Positions 13,658-21,236 of a stretch of 21,251 nucleotides of DNA are shown here, one piece after another. Below the pieces are notes generated by a model. The model did no database searches. It saw nothing but the letters and a program-made list of their open reading frames with translations, and had not been told where the DNA came from. The DNA comes from a virus, in the IMG/VR virus record IMGVR_UViG_3300048597_000206, positions 1 to 21,251 of that record. One strand, written 5' to 3'. The number at the start of each line of letters is the position of its first letter. Within the stretch, counting starts at the first letter, position 1. Both the position numbers and the translations under genes were made by a program.

Positions 13658-13903
13658 ATGACACTGGAAGAACGCACCGACCACCTGCACGGCCAGATCA
13701 GCGCGCTCAGCTCAGCACTTCGAACGCTGATCCTGGGTCATCCGCTGCGCCTCGAGATTCAGGCGGCGCTGCGTGACCATGCAGCGGACGAGGCCCTGGC
13801 GGCGAGCCTTTTCGAACCGGTGACGGATGCGTATCAGGCGGGTCTCCTGGAGATGCGCGCTTTCCTGGCGAGCCCCGATCCGACCATTGGGCGGGGATCC
13901 TGA
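13658..13903 (+). CDS. Divergent hypothetical 81-residue protein
   Basis: This is the only convincing plus-strand gene in the prophage part of the window. ATG 13658 follows AAGGGG at good spacing; the longer upstream frame reads as poor protein and is not used. The product MTLEERTDHLHGQISALSSA continues as helical, amphipathic sequence (LRLEIQAALRDHAADEALAA) and ends TIGRGS. The N-terminal part has heptad-like spacing and may dimerise. No family is recognised. Its orientation against the late operon means it can be expressed from the lysogen when late genes are silent, the usual sign of a moron. Confidence 0.65.
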   Translation: MTLEERTDHLHGQISALSSALRTLILGHPLRLEIQAALRDHAADEALAASLFEPVTDAYQAGLLEMRAFLASPDPTIGRGS

Positions 13904-13983
13904 TCGCGGCCGCAGCGGGATGGCGCTGACCCGCACTCAGCCGGGCACTGAAGGCGGCCCACCACTGGTGGTACAGCACAGCG

Positions 13984-14481
13984 TCACCCCCCGAACACGT
14001 CGTCGAGAAACTTCACGATCTCCTGGCTCAGATCGGCCTCGTCCTCGGCGCCCAGCGTGCCTGCCTGCCAGTCGGCCAGGAAGATGCCGCGGCGCAGCAT
14101 GCGGCGGGTGCCGGTTTCGTGCAGCAGCGGGATGCTCCAGCGGCCACCGTCGGTGAGGCGGCTCATGCCCACCTCGACGAAGTCGTCGCCGGCGTTGCGC
14201 GACAGGCTGTCGCGCATGCGGCCGGTGCGCTCCAGCAGCGTGCCCTTGCGCGCGCCCTTGTCCTGCTTGGCGTAGCGCTCCGTCGTGGACGGTGCCAGCG
14301 GCTGCCACGGCACGCCCGACGGGTCGCGCTTGGTGTCGAAGCGGCGCTCGATGTTCCTCACCAGCTTGTCGCCCAGCGACAGCATCAGGTCGCGCGGCTT
14401 GCGCAGCTGCTGCACCGCGCGCAGCAGCTCGGCCCGCAGCTCGTCGGCGCCGGTGACTTCGATGCTCTTGAACTCGGCCAT
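13984..14481 (-). CDS. Mu gpG-like virion morphogenesis protein
   Basis: 165 residues, ATG 14481 two bases after the MuF stop. It has the phage virion morphogenesis (Phage_tail_S, Mu gpG) pattern: ELRAELLRAVQQLRKPRDLM, FDTKRDPSGVPWQPLAPSTT, a Lys-rich loop, LLERTGRMRDSLS, and the C-terminal GIFLADWQAGTLGAEDEADL. The family acts in head-tail assembly. Its 3' end is repeated in diverged form as an orphan fragment at 12217-12303, and the accessory genes start directly after its stop codon. Confidence 0.9.
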   Translation of the reverse strand: MAEFKSIEVTGADELRAELLRAVQQLRKPRDLMLSLGDKLVRNIERRFDTKRDPSGVPWQPLAPSTTERYAKQDKGARKGTLLERTGRMRDSLSRNAGDDFVEVGMSRLTDGGRWSIPLLHETGTRRMLRRGIFLADWQAGTLGAEDEADLSQEIVKFLDDVFGG

Positions 14482-14483
14482 GC

Positions 14484-15254
14484 TCAGCCGCCGCGCTGGC
14501 GCAGCGCGCTCATGCGCGCCTCGCCCGGGTTGTAGGCAAAGCCGGGGTCGATACCTGCAGGCACCTCGCCCTCCTGCCCGGTGCGCTTGTCCAGATAGCG
14601 CACCATCTGCACCGGCGGCGCCTCGCGCTTGATGGCGAAGCCGTCATCCACATAGCGCTGCAGGTCTTCCTCGCCCATTGCGATCGCACGGCAGCGGCAG
14701 CGCCAGCCGTTGGGCGGGAAGTGCGTCTTCCAGAACGGGTGGTCCACCGGCAGTGCCACGCCGTCCCAGGCGCGGTGGCTGATGCGCACACGCTCGTCGC
14801 GCATGGTGCGGTACAGCAGAAAGGGCGCACGGTCACGCCCGCGCACGGCCGCCGCCCAGCGCCCGGCGGCGTTGCTCTGGCGCAGGTTGGTGTCCAGGAT
14901 GAGCTGCAGCCTGGCCGGGTTGAAGCGCGTGATGCGTTGCTCGCCGGTGGCGGCGTCGGTGATCGACACGTCGCCCCACCAGCCGGCCTTGGCCAGCTCG
15001 GGCTGCAGCGCGTCGGTAAAGTCCCGCAGGCTCTGGCCGGTGCGCAGCGCTTCTTCGACGCTGCCGCGCACCAGCTGCAGCACGTCGTTCTCGGCGATGC
15101 CCGACACCATGAACGCAGCCGCGTGCTCGGCCTGCCACACGTCCCACCAGTTGAAGGTGGGCTCGAGCAGCTGGCGCTCGATGAAGGCGGCGATCGCCTC
15201 CTCGGGCGTGATGCTGCCCAGGCGGAACCCAGGCGGTGTGGGCGTGTCGGCCAT
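14484..15254 (-). CDS. MuF-like head morphogenesis protein
   Basis: 256 residues from ATG 15254; the frame is open upstream but that part overlaps the previous gene in another frame and is rejected. The MuF domain is clear: NLRQSNAAGRWAAAVRGRDR at about 123-142, RISHRAWDGVALPVDHPFWK with His160 and His172, and PPNGWRCRCRA at 180-190. MuF proteins are minor head proteins carried in the virion near the portal. No toxin domain is fused here; the C-terminus is short and ends GFAYNPGEARMSALRQRGG. There is no visible Shine-Dalgarno, so translation may depend on the gene ending 13 bases upstream. Confidence 0.92.
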   Translation of the reverse strand: MADTPTPPGFRLGSITPEEAIAAFIERQLLEPTFNWWDVWQAEHAAAFMVSGIAENDVLQLVRGSVEEALRTGQSLRDFTDALQPELAKAGWWGDVSITDAATGEQRITRFNPARLQLILDTNLRQSNAAGRWAAAVRGRDRAPFLLYRTMRDERVRISHRAWDGVALPVDHPFWKTHFPPNGWRCRCRAIAMGEEDLQRYVDDGFAIKREAPPVQMVRYLDKRTGQEGEVPAGIDPGFAYNPGEARMSALRQRGG

Positions 15255-15267
15255 GTCAACTATGGTG

Positions 15268-15528
15268 TCAACTGCCCAGCGGCGGATGCACGCGCCGCGG
15301 CGGCGCCACGGGCACCGGGTGCGCCGACGCGGCCGAGATCCAGTACCCGCAGGGCAACGAGTACGCGCTGCGCTCCAGGTTGAAGTCGGCCAGCGACGCG
15401 CCCTGCGCCGGCAGCGGCGCCAGGTAGCGCGCGCAGGTGTCGCGCCGGCACGCGGGCAGCGCACGCGGCTCGCAGCGCGCCACGTCGGCGGCCAGCCACA
15501 CGCGCGGGTCGCGGGGCATGCGGCTCAT
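15268..15528 (-). CDS. Small Cys-containing protein between portal and MuF
   Basis: 86 residues, coupled to the portal by an ATGA overlap (15525-15528). It contains four cysteines (RCEPRALPACRRDTCARYLA and LPCGYW), which may bind a metal or form disulfides, and a Pro-rich tail (VPVAPPRRVHPPLGS). Small proteins of this general look occur near portal genes in related prophages, but I cannot name a family or function. The overlap and spacing to MuF make it a likely real gene. Confidence 0.65.
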   Translation of the reverse strand: MSRMPRDPRVWLAADVARCEPRALPACRRDTCARYLAPLPAQGASLADFNLERSAYSLPCGYWISAASAHPVPVAPPRRVHPPLGS

Positions 15529-17141
15529 GTTTCCAGGTCCAGCTGCGCCTCGCCGGCCAGGCGGGCGCTGAACGCGGCACGCGCCAGGCGCTCGGCCATC
15601 GGCGCGGCGTCCATGCGCTGCGCCAGCGCCGGCAGCCGCTCGGCAAAGGCGGCCAGGCTTTCACCGGCGGCAAGGGCGTTTTCCAGTTCGGCCAGCAGCG
15701 GCTGCACCATCGGCGCCAGCATGGGCCGCCAGTGCGCCAGCTCGGCGTCGACCAGGTCGTCGATGGCGTCGCGCGGCGGCGCGCCCGCGCCGGGCTTGGC
15801 GGCCAGCGCCTCGGGCGCAGGCGGCAGTTTGGGTTTGTTTGGCTGGACGTCCAAAACACTGCCGTCGGCCGCGGCCGCGCGCAGCAGCTCTTCGCCCTCT
15901 TCGGCCTCGGGGATGCGCAGCTTCTTGTGCGCCCAGCCCACGCCGATGCGCAGGCCCGCGGCGGCCAGCTTGGGCAGGTTTTCGGCGTACAGCTGCAGGT
16001 CTTCGCCCTCGCCGGTGTCGAAGGCAAAGCGCGGCAGCCGGTGCGGCGCCACGCCGGCGTGGTTGATCAGGCAGTAGGCGCGGATCAGCTGGTTGTTCAG
16101 CGTCTGCTCGACCTGGCGCGCGTCGGCGTTGCGGATGTCCATCCGCACTTCGTTGTGGATGGTGCCCAGCGCCTGCGTGCCGGTCTGCCCTTCGCCGGCC
16201 GTCAGCGTCTGCCCCAGGATCACGCGGCTCTCGATCGCCTCCATGCGGTCCCACATGGCCGCAAAGGGCACCGCGCTGCCGTCGGCCGCCTTCTGGAAGT
16301 CGATGGCCATGCCCTGCGGGATGATGCCGGCCGCGTTGTGGCCGATGTTCACCACCGCCTGCAGCAGCGTGGCCTTCTCGGTGTCGCTGGCGCCGGCCGG
16401 GTACTTGCCCAGGCGCAGCGGCAGGCCGAAGATCTCCAGGAACTCGGCCAGGTCGCGCACCGCGTAGTTCTTGAACAGGTAGGGCCAGGCCAGCACCCGC
16501 GCCAGGCTGTTGCGCGTGACGTAGCCGCTGCGCGCATGGTGCTGGTGCGCCAGCCAGCCAAAGGGCTGCAGCGGCTCGGCCGCGCCGGCCAGGGCGCGCA
16601 TGCTGCCGCCGCCGGCGCTGCGCAGCATCAGCATGCTGCGGTCTTCGTCCACCGTGAACCAGCGCTGCGGCCTGAAGGTGAAGCTCGGGCTCAGCACCTT
16701 GCGGCCCAGGCCGGGCTCGGGGCTCCACACCAGCTCGTGCATGGCAAAGCCCTTGAGCACGCCGTCCATCATGCCGAAGAGCACGTCGGCCAGCTCGGGC
16801 AGGCCCTGCAGCCAGTCGCGCACCTCGGCGGCCAGGCTTTCTTCGGCGGCGCTGGCCTTGTCGGGCGCGTGGATGTCCCATTCCAGCGCCGACACCGCGC
16901 CCTTGCGCTTGAACAGCTCGGCGTAGATGTGGCCGTCGCGCTCTTCCATGTCGTCGGCCAGCTCGAGCTGGTCGACCAGGTTGCCCAGCTCGGCCTGGCC
17001 CAGGATGCCCTGCAGCCGCGCCGGCGTCAGGCCGCGCGCCGGGTGCTGATCGAACTCACGCTTGAGGTAGCCCACGCGGCTGCTCTGCGGCTCGCGCAGC
17101 GCGTTCAGGTCCACCTGGTGGCCGTACTGGTCGAGGATCAT
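15525..17141 (-). CDS. Portal protein, Mu gp29-like (DUF935)
   Basis: 538 residues, ATG 17141 preceded by AGAAGG. DUF935 hallmarks are an N-terminal TPARLQGILGQAELGNLVDQ, IYAELFKRKGAVSALEWDIH, FTFRPQRWFTVDEDRSMLML, NSLARVLAWPYLFKNYAVRD LAEFLEIFGLPLRLGKYPAG, and GTIHNEVRMDIRNADARQVE. The portal forms the dodecameric ring through which DNA is packaged and ejected. Length is usual for the family. The C-terminal 100 residues are Ala-rich and helical, as in other members. It lies 124 bp after the large terminase gene. Confidence 0.93.
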   Translation of the reverse strand: MILDQYGHQVDLNALREPQSSRVGYLKREFDQHPARGLTPARLQGILGQAELGNLVDQLELADDMEERDGHIYAELFKRKGAVSALEWDIHAPDKASAAEESLAAEVRDWLQGLPELADVLFGMMDGVLKGFAMHELVWSPEPGLGRKVLSPSFTFRPQRWFTVDEDRSMLMLRSAGGGSMRALAGAAEPLQPFGWLAHQHHARSGYVTRNSLARVLAWPYLFKNYAVRDLAEFLEIFGLPLRLGKYPAGASDTEKATLLQAVVNIGHNAAGIIPQGMAIDFQKAADGSAVPFAAMWDRMEAIESRVILGQTLTAGEGQTGTQALGTIHNEVRMDIRNADARQVEQTLNNQLIRAYCLINHAGVAPHRLPRFAFDTGEGEDLQLYAENLPKLAAAGLRIGVGWAHKKLRIPEAEEGEELLRAAAADGSVLDVQPNKPKLPPAPEALAAKPGAGAPPRDAIDDLVDAELAHWRPMLAPMVQPLLAELENALAAGESLAAFAERLPALAQRMDAAPMAERLARAAFSARLAGEAQLDLET

Positions 17142-17265
17142 GGTGCGGCGCCTTCTGAAAAATCGGCCCTGGGAGCGTTTTTCCGGACCTGGAGGTACGC
17201 AGGTACCACCCGCGCGCCGATCGCGGCAGCCAGGCCCAAATGGACGCGTCCGGACACGGGTGTCA

Positions 17266-18912
17266 TCACACGGCCGCCTTGCGCCGGGGCATGCCGGCGC
17301 CCGATGCGGTGTCGAACAGCGCGAAATCGTCGTCGGCGTCGCCCCAGGCGTCGGCCTTGGACGGCGCGGCCGTGAAGCCGATCTCGCCGGCCTCGCGGTG
17401 GAAGGCGTACTCGGCCATCAACAACGACACCGCGAAGTCGCCGTGCCGCTTCTGGCCCTTGCCGCCGCCTTCGGCCGCCTGGGCGCGCGCGGCGCCGCTG
17501 GCGGTGTTGACCTTGGGCACCATCGGCACGCCCTGCACCAGCTCGATGGCGCGCAGGTCATCGCGCAGCGCGTCGTCGCGCGGGATGCCGTGCAGCGTGC
17601 CGTCCTGCAGCCCGGCCTTGAGCTTGGGCATGTGCGCCGTGTACCACCCGGCGTTGATCTTCACCTGCTCGATCATCGCGGTGCCGTAGCGCTGCGCCGC
17701 GGCCTCGGCCAGCGCCGCGCCGTTGCCGGTGGCGTCCATCGCCCCGCCGCGGAAGCGCCGCCGCTGCAGGCCGTTGATCACGGCAAACAGAATCTGCTCC
17801 TGGCTGCTGAAGGGGCAGTTGGCCAGCTCGATGACCAGGCGCACCTGGTGGCTCATGTCGGCCAGCTCGGCCGCCACGGTGATCACGCTCAGGTCGGAGC
17901 TGCGCGCGAAGTCCTGCCCGAACACGTGGCGGCGGTCGCCGTCCAGGCGCTGCAGGTGCGGCTCCACGTGCTCGCGCAGCCAGCCGGCAATGGCGTAGCG
18001 GCGCACGTCTTCGGCCAGGTAGGCGAAGCCGTCGTCCCACTTGCCGCGCACCAGCGCCGGGCCGTCGGGCGCGCTGGCCGACCAGGCCGGCACCATGCGC
18101 TGACTGATCAGCGCCAGCGAAAGGTACTTTCCGCCGCTGGAAGACGGCACTACGTCCAGCTCTTCGGCCGCGTCGTCGCCGTAGAAGCTGTAGGCCTGCT
18201 GCACCCAGGCGTCCTCGCCGGCCTGCGTGAAGGCGATGCCGCGGCGCAGGCACACGCGGCGGTACAGGCCCTGCGCCACCGCGTCGCGGAAGGCGATGCG
18301 GTGCACGCTGGCCTGGCCGCGCTTGCCGGCGCGCACCTCTTCGATCAGCTGCGCGAAGGGGTTCTCCACGCCGTTGTGCGTGCTGATCACGCGCACCTTG
18401 CTGCCCCACAGCAGCAGCGCCAGCGCGGCCTTCAGCATGGCGGCCAGGTCCGTGTGGAAGGCGGCCTCGTCGATGACCACCGTGCCCTGCTTGCCGCGCA
18501 GGTTGGTGGGCCGGCTGCTCAGCGCCACGATGCGGTGCCCGGTGGCCGGGAAGCCCACCTCGAAGGTCTTGATGGCGCGGCCGCCGCCGTCGTCGTACAG
18601 GCCTTCGCTGATCTGCCCGGCCGCGTAGTCGAAGGCCTTGGCCCACATGGCGCAGGCCTCGATGTACTCGCGGCCCATGTCCTCCGTCGCGCTGATGTAC
18701 ATCACGTTCTCTGGCAGGTGCTCGCGCGCGGCGATCATCACGTCGTCGGCGGCCTCGGCCCAGGTCAGGCCCACCCGGCGGCCCTTCTCGGCGATCTTCA
18801 GCACCGCCTCGTCGGCGATCCAGGCCTGCTGATAGGGCAGCAGCACCGCCGGCGGCAGGTCGTCGCCCGGGGCCGGGGCGGCCAGGTCTGCGAGCGGGTT
18901 GGGGGCAATCAC
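17266..18912 (-). CDS. Large terminase subunit, Mu gp28-like
   Basis: 548 residues, start GTG 18912. The ATPase half has a Walker A-like KGRRVGLT (43-50), Walker B TVVIDEA (144-150, with D148 and catalytic E149) and a coupling motif ISTHN (176-180). The nuclease half has FGQDFARSSD (D334), AMDATGNG (D393) and RHGDFAVS (D491), the acidic set of an RNase H-like headful nuclease. It packages DNA into proheads from the integrated copy together with the DUF3486 small subunit. The start is two bases after the stop of the 44-residue membrane protein, so translation is probably coupled. All catalytic residues appear present. Confidence 0.93.
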   Translation of the reverse strand: MIAPNPLADLAAPAPGDDLPPAVLLPYQQAWIADEAVLKIAEKGRRVGLTWAEAADDVMIAAREHLPENVMYISATEDMGREYIEACAMWAKAFDYAAGQISEGLYDDGGGRAIKTFEVGFPATGHRIVALSSRPTNLRGKQGTVVIDEAAFHTDLAAMLKAALALLLWGSKVRVISTHNGVENPFAQLIEEVRAGKRGQASVHRIAFRDAVAQGLYRRVCLRRGIAFTQAGEDAWVQQAYSFYGDDAAEELDVVPSSSGGKYLSLALISQRMVPAWSASAPDGPALVRGKWDDGFAYLAEDVRRYAIAGWLREHVEPHLQRLDGDRRHVFGQDFARSSDLSVITVAAELADMSHQVRLVIELANCPFSSQEQILFAVINGLQRRRFRGGAMDATGNGAALAEAAAQRYGTAMIEQVKINAGWYTAHMPKLKAGLQDGTLHGIPRDDALRDDLRAIELVQGVPMVPKVNTASGAARAQAAEGGGKGQKRHGDFAVSLLMAEYAFHREAGEIGFTAAPSKADAWGDADDDFALFDTASGAGMPRRKAAV

Positions 18913-18915
18913 GGC

Positions 18916-19050
18916 TCAGGCACTCCACGCGTGCAGCAGCGGCTTGAGCAGATCCCAAAGCCAGGGCACGCCCACAAACAAGGCCGCGCCGATGCCGATG
19001 CCAAACAAGACCAGCACGGCCATGAACCAGAAGAAATCGCGGTCACTCAT
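18916..19050 (-). CDS. 44-residue single-pass membrane protein
   Basis: ATG 19050 overlaps the end of the DUF6527 gene by 8 bases and the stop lies just before the terminase GTG. The product is MSDRDFFWFMAVLVLFGIGI then GAALFVGVPWLWDLLKPLLH and AWSA: one strong membrane segment (about 7-29) followed by an amphipathic Trp/Leu-rich tail. Small membrane proteins in this position could assist lysis timing or alter the envelope. No family is recognised; the tight overlaps make it a probable real gene. Confidence 0.6.
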   Translation of the reverse strand: MSDRDFFWFMAVLVLFGIGIGAALFVGVPWLWDLLKPLLHAWSA

Positions 19051-19423
19051 GGGCGCGCGCGGGGAAGTCGGGCAGGTCGACCGTCTGGCCAGCCAGCGCG
19101 TGCGTGCAGTCGTCCAGGAACTGGATGCGGCCGTCCGTCACGAAGGTGTGGCAGCGCACGTCCTGCGACTCGAACTGCGGTGCCGGTTTCGGGCAGCCTG
19201 CGTCGTGCCACGCGTCGAATGCGGCTTCTCCCGCTTCGGTGAAGGTGTGGCCGGTCACCAGCACACTCGGGGTGAACGTGGGCTTTTCGGCGTTGCCGTT
19301 CCAGCCCCAGCGCGGGCCAACGCCCTCGCCGGCCCAGACCACGTGCGCCTCGCAGCAGCCAGGGCAGAAGAACGGTAAGCCGCCGCCGGCGATGTTGCGC
19401 AAGGTGCGCGACAGCTGCCCCAT
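19043..19423 (-). CDS. DUF6527-family phage protein
   Basis: 126 residues, ATG 19423 with GAGGT upstream. The family pattern is clear: LPFFCPGCCEAHVVW, RWGWNGNAEKPTFTPSVLVT, then RCHTFVTDGRIQFLDDCTHA and LAGQTVDLPDFP. Cysteines at CPGC and the conserved CH and DC pairs suggest a small metal-binding fold. Such proteins are widespread in prophages, often mislabelled as ammonia monooxygenase; there is no evidence of that activity. Role unknown. Confidence 0.82.
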   Translation of the reverse strand: MGQLSRTLRNIAGGGLPFFCPGCCEAHVVWAGEGVGPRWGWNGNAEKPTFTPSVLVTGHTFTEAGEAAFDAWHDAGCPKPAPQFESQDVRCHTFVTDGRIQFLDDCTHALAGQTVDLPDFPARAHE

Positions 19424-19429
19424 CGCGCG

Positions 19430-19636
19430 CTACCTCAGCCACTGAAGAAAAGCGGGGGCGGCACCGCAAGCAGGCGCGGCATCCCCGCCTCGACCGGTTG
19501 GTCTTGCGGATCCGGCCAGCGCCATGACTTTGCCCCGTGCTTCGCGGTCGGTAGCGTCAGGGCCTTGCGGCCCCTTGCCTTCAAAACCTGTCGCATCACG
19601 GTTAGCCCCCTTCGGGGTGTTTTCATTCGGGTTCAT
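19430..19636 (-). CDS. Small hypothetical ORF coupled to small terminase (frame uncertain)
   Basis: 68 residues beginning MNPNENTPKGANRDATGFEG. Its ATG overlaps the stop of the DUF3486 gene (ATGA), the coupling used repeatedly in this operon. The product is polar, Gly/Ala/Asp-rich and probably disordered. Third-position GC is only about 59%, lower than its neighbours, and a second frame across the same bases looks more gene-like in codon use. Only one of the two is likely to be real. Confidence 0.35.
   Translation of the reverse strand: MNPNENTPKGANRDATGFEGKGPQGPDATDREARGKVMALAGSARPTGRGGDAAPACGAAPAFLQWLR
19435..19626 (-). CDS. Alternative small ORF in an overlapping frame
   Basis: 63 residues beginning MKTPRRGLTVMRQVLKARGR, basic in the first half with a WRWPDPQDQP segment and ending PPPLFFSG. 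Third-position GC is about 73% by my count, nearer to the rest of the operon than the competing frame, but there is no Shine-Dalgarno and no overlap with the upstream stop. Listed because the sequence alone does not decide between the two frames. Confidence 0.4.
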   Translation of the reverse strand: MKTPRRGLTVMRQVLKARGRKALTLPTAKHGAKSWRWPDPQDQPVEAGMPRLLAVPPPLFFSG

Positions 19637-20208
19637 GCCGCCGCCTGGGTCTGCACGATGCCCAGGATCGACGCGCGGATCTCGGCCACCGTGCGCGCGT
19701 CCATGCCGCCCTTCTTGGCCAGCTTGGTCACCTGGTCGGCGGCGGCCTTGGCCTTCTTCTCGACCTCGGCATTCCAGCGCGCCTGGTTCACGCGGCTGCG
19801 GCTCAGGCGGCTGAGGCCCAGCGCGGCCTCGTTCATGATGTCCAGGCGCTCGCGCGGGTCGTCGATGTCTTCGGACTCGCGCACCTTGAGCAGCAGGTCG
19901 AACACCTCGCTCTGCACGATGGCCATTGCCGCGGCGCTGCGGTTGTCGCCCTCGTCGGGCGCGCTTTCGGCAATCAGCCGGGCGGCCTCGGTGGTGGCGC
20001 GGATGGCCTCGCTGGCGCGCTTGATGCGCTGGCTTTCGACGCCCACCGCGCTTTTGCCCACGCTGACGGCCACGCCGCCTTCCTTGCACAGCGCGTTCAG
20101 CTCTTCGGTGAGCGCGACGATGTCGCCATAGCCGCGCTCGACGATGGCCTTGTGCAGCCAGGCGCGCAGCTCGGCCGGCAGGGTGGCGATCTTGCCGCGC
20201 GGGGGCAT
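19633..20208 (-). CDS. Small terminase subunit, Mu gp27-like (DUF3486)
   Basis: 191 residues, ATG 20208 five bases after the previous stop. DUF3486 pattern: MPPRGKIATLPAELRAWLHK with an HTH-like start (LTEELNALCKEGGVAVSVGK SAVGVESQRIKR), then long helices (DNRSAAAMAIVQSEVFDLLL; MNEAALGLSRLSRSRVNQAR). The protein recognises phage DNA for packaging and partners the large terminase. The N-terminal unit that senses DNA and the C-terminal helical part are both complete. Confidence 0.9.
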   Translation of the reverse strand: MPPRGKIATLPAELRAWLHKAIVERGYGDIVALTEELNALCKEGGVAVSVGKSAVGVESQRIKRASEAIRATTEAARLIAESAPDEGDNRSAAAMAIVQSEVFDLLLKVRESEDIDDPRERLDIMNEAALGLSRLSRSRVNQARWNAEVEKKAKAAADQVTKLAKKGGMDARTVAEIRASILGIVQTQAAA

Positions 20209-20213
20209 GGCCT

Positions 20214-20513
20214 TCAGGCGCCGGGCTGGGGGCGTGCCACGCCGGGCACCTGGGTGCGGCCGGTGGACACGTCCAGGCCGCGCGCGGTGAGCGTGGCCAC
20301 GGTGACGCCGCCTTCGCCGCCCAGCGTGACCAGGCCGCTGTCGAACAGCCAGGCCAGGTCGGCCTCGATGCGGTCGGCGCCCACCACGTGGCCCACCGCG
20401 TCGCAGTAGCGGCGCAACAGCAGCGCGTTGGCGCGGTACTGCGCCGCGGCGCCCAGCGCGCGCAGCAGCACCAGGCGGCGGTCTTCGTCTTGGAAGGCGG
20501 AGAAGGTGCTCAT
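20214..20513 (-). CDS. Small winged-helix-like phage protein (VpaChn25_0724-type)
   Basis: 99 residues, ATG 20513. FQDEDRRLVLLRALGAAAQY, then ANALLLRRYCDAVGHVVGAD, ADLAWLFDSGLVTLGGEGG and VATLTARGLDVSTGRTQV form a winged-helix-like pattern seen in a family found just upstream of DUF3486 in Mu-like phages. It may bind DNA or a packaging partner; the function is unknown. It lies 4 bases after the DUF2730 gene, within the same operon. Confidence 0.78.
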   Translation of the reverse strand: MSTFSAFQDEDRRLVLLRALGAAAQYRANALLLRRYCDAVGHVVGADRIEADLAWLFDSGLVTLGGEGGVTVATLTARGLDVSTGRTQVPGVARPQPGA

Positions 20514-20517
20514 GGTG

Positions 20518-20859
20518 TCAGCCGTTGCGGCGCAGCAAGTAGTCCTCGATGCGCACCAGCGATGCGCGCACGGTGATCATGTTGTCGTGCAGGCCGGTGG
20601 CGCGCTCGTTCAGGTTGGCCACCACGCCTTCGAGCTTGGCCAGCTCGCTGGTGGTGGGCATGTGCGTCATGTGGGCGCGGATCTCGACCACCTGCTTGTC
20701 CAGGTGCTTGAAGCGGCTGTCCATGTCGGTGCGCAGCTCGTCCACGGCCTGGCCGGCGTCGATGCCGGGCTTGCGCAGCCACAGCGCGGCGGTGAGGCCG
20801 CAGTTCCAGACCACGATGGCCAGCTGCAGCCAAAGGCCGGGTTCGGCGCTGATGTTCAT
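20518..20859 (-). CDS. DUF2730 protein, Mu gp25-like
   Basis: 113 residues; its ATG overlaps the previous stop (ATGA at 20856-20859). One N-terminal membrane segment (WLQLAIVVWNCGLTAALWL) is followed by a long coiled-coil-like helix (DMDSRFKHLDKQVVEIRAHM; LAKLEGVVANLNERATGLHD). This is the DUF2730/gp25 layout, conserved beside the lysis and terminase genes of Mu-like phages. It is probably an inner-membrane protein; its task in lysis or assembly is not established. Confidence 0.85.
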   Translation of the reverse strand: MNISAEPGLWLQLAIVVWNCGLTAALWLRKPGIDAGQAVDELRTDMDSRFKHLDKQVVEIRAHMTHMPTTSELAKLEGVVANLNERATGLHDNMITVRASLVRIEDYLLRRNG

Positions 20860-21236
20860 GAGGCGGGGCCTTCGTCGGTGTTGTTGGGGCAGCCGCTGGC
20901 CTGGCCGGAATCGGCGTCCAGCGGTGTGATGGCGTTGCGCAGGTCGCGCAGCTCGGCGCGGGCGGCACGCAGCTGGCGCTGGGCGGCGGCGGCGCGGCGC
21001 ACGGCGGTGACGGCCAGGTCCTGCGCATCGGCGCGGCGCTGGCGCTCGGCCAGCAGGGCCCTGTCGTGTGCCTGCGCGGCCTGCTGGGCCCGCGTTTCGG
21101 CCGCGGCGATGGCCTGGTCAGTGCCGTGCAGCCAGCCGGCGTAGCCGGCGCACAGCAGCAGCAGCGAGACCACCGCGGCCCACAGCAGCGCCGTGCCGTG
21201 CGGCCAGGGGGCTTGCGTGGTCCAGACGATGGGCAT
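20856..21236 (-). CDS. Rz-like inner-membrane spanin candidate
   Basis: 126 residues, ATG 21236. One membrane segment (about 16-35, ALLWAAVVSLLLLCAGYAGW) is followed by a long Ala/Gln/Arg-rich helix (AAAETRAQQAAQAHDRALLA; RQLRAARAELRDLRNAITPL) and a polar tail. This is the topology of i-spanins, which join inner and outer membranes at the end of lysis. In Mu-like phages such a gene follows the endolysin, expected just outside the window. No convincing Rz1 lipoprotein is seen in the overlapping frames. The call is by topology and position. Confidence 0.65.
   Translation of the reverse strand: MPIVWTTQAPWPHGTALLWAAVVSLLLLCAGYAGWLHGTDQAIAAAETRAQQAAQAHDRALLAERQRRADAQDLAVTAVRRAAAAQRQLRAARAELRDLRNAITPLDADSGQASGCPNNTDEGPAS

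Noticed and set aside
17140-19242. Very long plus-strand open frame (700 codons)
   Set aside because: It is antisense to the large terminase and neighbours. In GC-rich DNA the opposite strand of real genes is often stop-free; its product is His/Arg/Gly-rich with no domain.
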